The notes under the pieces were generated by a model. The model did no database searches. It was given only the letters and a program-made list of their open reading frames with translations, and was not told the DNA's origin. From NCBI GenBank assembly GCA_947462335.1, contig OX381707.1:20710404-20774403 (forward strand): 64,000 nucleotides of DNA, in the 5' to 3' direction. Below, one piece after another: positions 58,679-64,000 of the stretch (positions within the stretch are counted from its first letter, which is position 1; every line of letters starts with the position of its first letter). This stretch comes from Harmothoe impar. Lineage: Eukaryota > Annelida > Polychaeta > Phyllodocida > Polynoidae. A program made the position numbers and the translations under genes.

Positions 58679-59465
58679 CTAGTGAAGATTAGCAACAAAT
58701 TGGCCTCCATCATTTCATCAGGATGTCAGATTAATGGTTACTTTGAAGGGCCAAGCTGATACCATATTGATATTACTGGGTAAATTGAGGACATCATCGC
58801 ATCAATGTTTTGTGAATCTGCCGCAAGTTGAATTATTACATATGTAGTGAGGAAGGTATCATTTCCAGAAACACTGAGGACTAATGATGAATTTCCGTCA
58901 GCGATCGAGCAGGACGCTAGATGATAGGTGATTTGATTACTTTATGATGCGGTTGTTTCCGTGTGTTCATTACATTCTATGTTACAATGTAACTAATGTT
59001 AGTTATTTCTGATATGCTGATAACAGGCTAGTCGTTATAAGTTACCGCTACATTCTCAACGGGTTTATTTAAAGACATAGCCATAGTTCCTGTTTAGTAG
59101 ATCAACACATGCTCAACTGAACCAAACCAGTTTTCAAATAAAAGGACACAAAGGCAAACCTGCCAACGATGTAAATCACATTAATCCATTAGCAACGAAA
59201 CAGAAGCAGTCAAAATAAAATGTCACATCTCTCCATGAATTTGGTTCATGATGGTAAAACAAAAACAGAACATCTCCTGGTATGATCATCTTAAAGGGAA
59301 AGGCTCCTGGTAGGGTTTGGATATCAAGCATGATATATAATTCAGCTTCCAGAAACATTGCATCAGAATGCATTTGAGAACAATGTGGGTGGTGGGAGCT
59401 GCAGCATCCAAACTGAACAAGCAACAAGGTTTGGCACCATTCGGTATATACATGAAAATATATAC

Positions 59466-59585
59466 CTGGCCGAGACGAGAATCTGATGGCACACCGGTTC
59501 CACCAGGGCCACCCTGCTGTTCACCAAACTGGCCTGAACCTGGGCCTCCGCCTGGCGCACCGGCCTCACCAGTTCCTGGGGTGAC
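59466..59585 (-). CDS. E10: Gly-rich module exon
   Basis: The exon has 40 codons. It begins VTPGTGEAGAPGGGPG, passes through SGQFGEQQGG and ends DSRLGQ before GTATAT. The acceptor is TTTATCAG|GTC, phase 0-0. Nearly 40 percent of residues are Gly, the highest in the array. Confidence 0.75.
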
Positions 59586-59861
59586 CTGATAAAGTAAATA
59601 GCCTGCTGTACCTTTCATGCCATTCTAACACTGACACTAGTATAGGTTCATAATCATGATTATGAAGTACAAATGATCTGTCTAATTCTTGTTAAGCATT
59701 TCCTTGTGATGCATTTTGACTTTAATCGTCTACTGGGTATACATTCAAGAAATCCATGCATGTCGCGCATATACTTATAACAGTAGACGGACAGTCACAA
59801 AAATAAATTGACACAGATTATCTACTGCATTTCCATGGTAACATCAGTTGAGGTGTCTGAC

Positions 59862-60002
59862 CTGGGAGCCAGGAGGAGTCTTCTGATCTCCTCCCTGCCT
59901 GATGCCTCCACGGCCCGGCGCCCAACCATGGCCTGGCTCACCGAACTGGCCAGGCACTGGTTTCACCCCACCTCTCTGTGTCTCATCTGTTCCTCTGTAA
60001 GC
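59862..60002 (-). CDS. E9: type A module exon
   Basis: This 47-codon module begins AYRGTDETQRGG, continues with PVPGQFGEPG and ends DQKTPPGSQ before GTCAGA. The acceptor is CATATAG and phase is 0-0. The central QYGGVTPGG stretch is replaced by GHGWAPGRGG. Confidence 0.8.
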
Positions 60003-60186
60003 CTATATGACAGAGGAGGTAATCAATGCCCTAACATCAACAAAGAAAACCTATTCTTTTACAAAACTTCAGAGGTTTGATTACATTGTAATATGCGAAT
60101 TCAAATTATTGATATTTGCAAACAGTCAAATTAGATAAACTTATAAAAGTACATGTAGCTATATATATATTAACAGTGATTAATAC

Positions 60187-60255
60187 CTCAGACCCTGGCT
60201 GTCCTGAGCCAGGACCAGCCACTGGACGACCATATTCATCTATTTCCATTCCCAT
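60187..60255 (-). CDS. E8: short 23-codon exon
   Basis: The exon reads MGMEIDEYGRPVAGPG and ends SGQPGSE before GTATTA; the acceptor is TCTACAG. It has only 69 bp, phase 0-0. It keeps the YG and PGSE motifs but lacks the module opening, so it looks like a shortened module. Confidence 0.65.
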
Positions 60256-60532
60256 CTGTAGAAAAATATAATTGCTTTATATAGATAAAAGCCAAGCAAA
60301 ACATAATGATAAATGTGATGACATCTGACAACATATCAATATTTAGTTTTGATTTGCTCTCACCAATGCATATTAGTCTATTCTATGATATGTTAACTAG
60401 AAAGTTTTCTGCACAAAGAGATTGAATTAGAACTCTGTTAATGCTAGTTCATAATACTATTCATGAAAACTGTCAACTTAAATTTAAAAGAAGTAAATTT
60501 AGATTACTTTGATCAGATATAACCTTGCTGAC

Positions 60533-60682
60533 CTCTGAATCAGCTGGTGTTCGGCCTGCTTCACCGGGCCTCATTGAGATACCACCTGGTGTGACACCAC
60601 CGTACTGAGCCTGCGGGTCACCGAACTGCCCCGGCACTGCTCCAGCTGCACCCCTGTGAGTTTCATCACCGCCTCTGTACAC
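60533..60682 (-). CDS. E7: type A module exon
   Basis: This is a 50-codon A-type module: VYRGGDETHRG, then AVPGQFGDPQAQYGG, VTPGG and MRPGEAG, ending in ADSE before GTCAGC. The acceptor is TTGTTAG|GTG, phase 0-0. It carries the fullest set of consensus motifs, so it is a good reference copy. Confidence 0.85.
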
Positions 60683-60875
60683 CTAACAACAACATCTCAC
60701 TTTATATCCTCAAATTCAAATCGCGACATTTCTTTTCAAGCAGCGTCCCAGGATTACAAATGCCACTGGCAACTGACTATTACTTGTGCAACAGCGGCTG
60801 TTGAGGTCATTAAATGACAACATCAGATTTAGTTATTTGAAACTTCAGCAATTCAAAACCTGTGATGCTGCTAAC

Positions 60876-61013
60876 CTGGGAACCTGGAGCCTGGTCACCA
60901 GGTCTGAGAGGAGTTCCATCTGGAGCAAACCCAAACTGGGACTGTGGCTCACCAAACTGACCAGGCACCCCTCCTGCCACACCCCTGTGTGTCTCATCAC
61001 CACCGCGGTACAC
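60876..61013 (-). CDS. E6: type A module exon
   Basis: This is a clear A-type module of 46 codons. It reads VYRGGDETHRG, then GVPGQFGEPQ, then RPGDQAPGSQ. The acceptor is GTTTAG|GTGTAC and the donor is CAG|GTTAGC. It is the closest relative of E7: the first 11 residues are identical, pointing to fairly recent exon duplication. Confidence 0.85.
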
Positions 61014-61422
61014 CTAAACAAGAGACTCCGCTTACAACGCATGAAAATAATGGTCTTTATATGTTATTTTGAAAATTAACTTGTAAAATTATTTAGCTTT
61101 ACTTGTAAAATGATCTGAACTCATACATACATGGTCTAGATGATCATTTCAATAGAAATGTATTCATCAGTATACGTTTCATATAACAAACAAAGTCAGA
61201 GCTCATGCAAATTCAAAATCCAGAGAAGCAGGTCATCTGGGGGAAAATGAGAAGGCATTGAAATGTAAAATGAAGTGTAGGAACATTCAGGGGAATGGCC
61301 TTCTGAAAGCAAAGCTCAATTTCGCAATCCTGCAGGAAAACACATGTGGATATAAAAAACCTTCAAAGGATGTATTTGCAACAGCAACGAAATGAAGAAC
61401 AAGACACCCGTATTATATATAC

Positions 61423-61563
61423 CTCCTCGACTGTGTGGATAGATGTGCTGCTGCTCGATGTCCGCCCACTACCACCAGACTTACTATCGTATGTCTGTTG
61501 GTGAAAATGGCCAGAAAGAGGACTTCCAAATGGTCTATGAGTATCATGGACTCCACCAGGAAC
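61423..61563 (-). CDS. E5: 47-codon exon, Ser/His/Gly-rich
   Basis: The exon begins VPGGVHDTHRPFGSP after GCTGGCAG and ends SIHTVEE before GTATAT. It has 141 bp, phase 0-0, and opens with GT. VPGGVHDTHRPFG is a weak early version of the A-type opening (VYRGGDETHRG). A run of Ser and Gly fills the centre. Confidence 0.65.
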
Positions 61564-61691
61564 CTGCCAGCATCAAACAACATAGCTGATAATCCTTAAT
61601 ACAGTTAATTCATTTCATTTCGATGTGACTGAATTTGAGAGAATCCAACCAATTTTGAGAAATCCATCTATGTGCTATGAGTATGCTGTAC

Positions 61692-61820
61692 CTCAAAGGT
61701 TTGTTGATTTGTGTATGGCCCAGCCCCAGCAGTTGCCATGTAAGGTCTGAATTGAGAGTCTGTTACCATGGTAACTGGGCAAATGCCTGCTTTGCCATCC
61801 CCACTTTGTAACTTGTGTGC
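61692..61820 (-). CDS. E4: 43-codon exon with the only cysteine
   Basis: The exon begins AHKLQSGDGKAGICP after TTGTACAG and ends AGPYTNQQTFE before GTACAG. It has 129 bp, phase 0-0. Its Cys is the only one in the 29 assigned exons. The coding sequence happens to contain a perfect RFX-type X-box at 61762-61775 (GTTACCATGGTAAC, coding VTMVT). Confidence 0.65.
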
Positions 61821-62387
61821 CTGTACAAGGAAAACAGCCATAGTTAGAACTCAAGATGTGAAAGTAACATGTTTTTTCCATCTTTTGTTTTCATGGTCTC
61901 AAATATCTATTATGAAGATTACACCTGTGAACAATTTGAGCTTACTTGTTTGTCATTCAATAGAGCAAGACGGTGATAGGAAAAGTACTAAATATGTTGA
62001 TCTACCAGCCAGATGGCCAGCATTACTGACACCACAGAATGTAACACATTGTAGATGGGAATTGTAAACCACCTTGCAACAAGAACTACACCAAAGCAGC
62101 ACAAAACAGAGCACCTCTAAGCAACACAAATGTACAAAGATCTCAATGGTTCGAATAAATGTCCGAAGACAACTGTATTTCACTTTCTTTTATTGAGCAA
62201 AGTTGCAAAACCAAGAGAGGCGCTGAACGCTTGGATTACAATTCAAGGGCACCTGAAGGTGACGTGACAAAATAAACACAAATAAAAATATTCGACAAAG
62301 GAGTCTCAAAAAGGAATTCCAGAACATTAACATGACATAGACACTTACACTCAGCCAGGGAAGATTAACATTCACATGAATGTGTAC

Positions 62388-62561
62388 CTCTTGGGCCTGT
62401 GCCTCTGTTGGTGTGTCAGTAGGGAAGGCTCCCCCTCCAGGAGCTATGTTATAGGGGTGCCCTGAATGGGCAGAGTGAGGCCTGTGTGGCTGTGTGTAGA
62501 GCGGCGCTGATGGCTGGCCTGCCACCGCTGAGCTCGGTCTGTGTTCAAATGCACTTTGGAC
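62388..62561 (-). CDS. E3: 58-codon exon
   Basis: The exon follows the acceptor TTTAACAG and begins VQSAFEHRPSSAVAG. It contains the Pro/His stretch YTQPHRPHSAHSG and APGGG, and ends AQAQE before GTACAC. It has 174 bp, phase 0-0. Its first two bases are GT, giving an AG|GT acceptor junction as in many exons of this gene. Confidence 0.7.
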
Positions 62562-62862
62562 CTGTTAAATGTTAGCAGTATATTCATCAGACCAATATTC
62601 TCTCATTTCACATCTTAACAATCAACAGTCTGAATAAATTCCGAAGACTTGGTACTCATGTTGTCTTGATGTGTCACTTTTCATTTAGACTTTTTCTCTT
62701 TTCCCCTTGATATGTATACTGTCTCATGGGACAGTTGGGTAAATTATGATATTGATATGACCAGATATGAGACCAGTGTATTGTAAATCTCTAGCAACAC
62801 CTCAAGTGTTAATACATGTACATCAGGAAAATTAACTATGGTAAAATAGGAGCTTCATGTAC

Positions 62863-63003
62863 CACATTAGGTTTAGTGGAGAGAGGAATCCCAGTCAGCG
62901 TTCCCGTTGGACGAGGGGAGCTGCTATGGTATTGTGTTGTCGGCCGTACTCCGAATCCCTGATTACTACTTGGTTTGTGATGATGAGCTGAAGAGAATCC
63001 CAT
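62863..63003 (-). CDS. E2: 47-codon exon, His/Ser/Pro-rich
   Basis: The exon begins MGFSSAHHHKPSSNQ after the acceptor CCATAAG and ends STKPNV before GTACAT. It has 141 bp, phase 0 at both ends. It is rich in Ser, Pro, Thr and His and does not yet show the A-type module, so it belongs to the less regular N-terminal part of the protein. Confidence 0.65.
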
Positions 63004-63967
63004 CTTATGGGAAAAGAAGATCTGGATGATATCTAAGCTCATTTATAAAGACCCAAAAATTGATAGTCAATCTCTGTAATGTCGTCTACTATATAGCCAA
63101 TGTGATACTGACATACAGATTAAGGTCAGTATATAGGCTTTCAGGAATCATTCATTTTGCAACTTTATACTCTATTCAAACTGAGCCATTTGAGAGCCTG
63201 ATAGAAGCACACATGTGATACATTGGTTTCATGTTTGTAGAGAATGCTTTAAGTACATTCATAATGGTCAACTTTGATGACACAAAACACCGATCAAAAA
63301 CCTTCAAAAGAAATCAACAGATAACTGCAAACAGAAAGAGACACTGCAACCTGATAAAGGTGGTGTGCAAAAAAATAAGAGATAGGCCAGGGAATATAAG
63401 TCAACTAAGAGTAACATAGACATTTCAGATGACAACTAAGCATTTCCCTTATTTGTAAAAGAGGATTCTTTCCTGAAGTGTACATTCTTGTAGTACAAAA
63501 TGAATATTGAATTTCCATGACAGACTAATGGTGAAGCCTTGGAAAACTTTCAAATTAGATATCTTCACAAAAAGAAGACATTTGTTACTGTTTTGCATAG
63601 GTAACATGGAGGCACAACTTCCATTGGCACTGATCATAGATTTACAACTGCAATCATATCATCAAATCTTCAGCATAGTTAGTATAACTTTCAAACACAC
63701 TTGTTATCTATTTAAAAATTGGAATGAAGCATTTCTGGGCAATTCACACCAACATGGCCCATATTTGCGGACATCATAGCAGTGTGGCAGCGCACAATTC
63801 TGGGGTTTACGTGCTCATATGGCTTACCATATTTAAACAGCTGCAAGTAGAACTCCCATAAAACACACTTTGTAAGAGAGAACTGCGTTGGGGGTATTAT
63901 TTAGTCAGGAGTAAAGGCGGTGGTTTTAGGACACTCTTAAACATCATCAACCCACAATGCGTTGTAC

Positions 63968-64000
63968 CTCAGACTGCCCATAGGGGTCTCTGCCATCCAT
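63968..64000 (-). CDS. E1: partial exon at window edge
   Basis: The exon reads MDGRDPYGQSE and ends at the donor GAG|GTACAA. The ATG coincides with the window edge, so it may be the true start or an internal methionine; the exon is cut here. The PYGQSE ending, phase 0 and the donor type match the exons that follow. No other exon is visible in the next 960 bp. Confidence 0.55.

Larger units (their letters stand above)
36083..64000 (-). other. Gene model: modular Gly/Pro/Gln/Tyr-rich repeat protein, 29 exons, partial
   Basis: Twenty-nine exons run right to left and are listed separately as E1 to E29. E1 to E28 are all phase 0 at both ends; E29 leaves in phase 1. Together they give about 1,210 codons with a single cysteine (E4) and no signal peptide or folded domain that I recognise. 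The translation is dominated by related modules carrying GQFG or GQYG, VTPGG, RPGDQ and PGSQ motifs. This composition resembles disordered low-complexity scaffolds; that is a comparison of composition, not a family assignment. The real N-terminus may lie beyond the right edge, and no stop codon is firmly assigned. Support is the agreement of open frame, splice dinucleotides, phase and motif register across exons that differ in sequence. Function and location in the cell are unknown. Exon boundaries were placed by eye. Confidence 0.8.

Noticed and set aside
1..64000. CRISPR array or bacterial genes
   Set aside because: The tandem arrays have no spacers of constant length between conserved repeats, and the coding sequence is spliced and eukaryotic.

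Overview
This is nuclear DNA from an animal, most likely a marine invertebrate. I see no operons or bacterial gene layout. I do see short coding exons bounded by AG/GT splice sites, a tRNA-derived SINE with a target-site duplication, many MITEs, satellites, minisatellites and long homopolymer runs. I cannot name the species from the sequence.

The one convincing gene lies on the minus strand and enters from the right edge. I resolve 29 exons (E1-E29) between 64000 and 36083, about 1,210 codons. All but the last are phase 0 at both ends, so each could be skipped or duplicated without shifting the frame. The product is almost free of cysteine and rich in Gly, Pro, Gln, Ser and Tyr, and it is built from diverged copies of a 41-50 residue module. 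Two module types occupy separate blocks. Type A (VYRGGDETHRG ... PGQFG(D/E)PQ ... VTPGG ... RPGDQ ... PGSQ) lies at 53.4-61.0 kb. Type B (QYDQ ... SPMYGQF ... QYG ... RPGD ... RPPGSQ) lies at 43.1-48.9 kb, with five exons of exactly 123 bp. Between the blocks is one 4.5-kb intron filled mainly by a 129-bp satellite. I do not recognise the family; the protein looks intrinsically disordered. Further exons are plausible at 32.6, 30.15, 29.1-29.4 and 27.6 kb (the last encoding a membrane-spanning helix), and a clear coding exon of unknown membership lies at 15.3-15.4 kb. I found no certain stop codon for the gene.

The left three quarters (1-47.6 kb) is repeat-rich. About 27 copies or fragments of one TTAA-flanked MITE occur there and none in the A-type exon block. 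One copy is split by a SINE with a 13-bp duplication. Other elements are a 97 percent identical pair of 323-bp TIR elements, a large foldback repeat at 22.6-22.9 kb, and tandem arrays with 20, 24, 33, 38, 56 and 129 bp units. The 38-bp minisatellite is a direct expansion of the end of the 15.4-kb exon, including its splice donor.

Promoter-like motif clusters occur at 9.6-9.8, 17.7-18.3, 20.6, 36.8 and 38.8-39.0 kb. The 36.8-kb cluster (inverted ETS pair plus RFX X-box) lies 0.6 kb upstream of exon E29, which opens with ATG, so it could be an internal promoter. A 9-mer, GAGCAGCTC or its complement, occurs at least 16 times between 17.8 and 42 kb. Most long open frames in the window are shadows of tandem repeats or MITEs, not genes.
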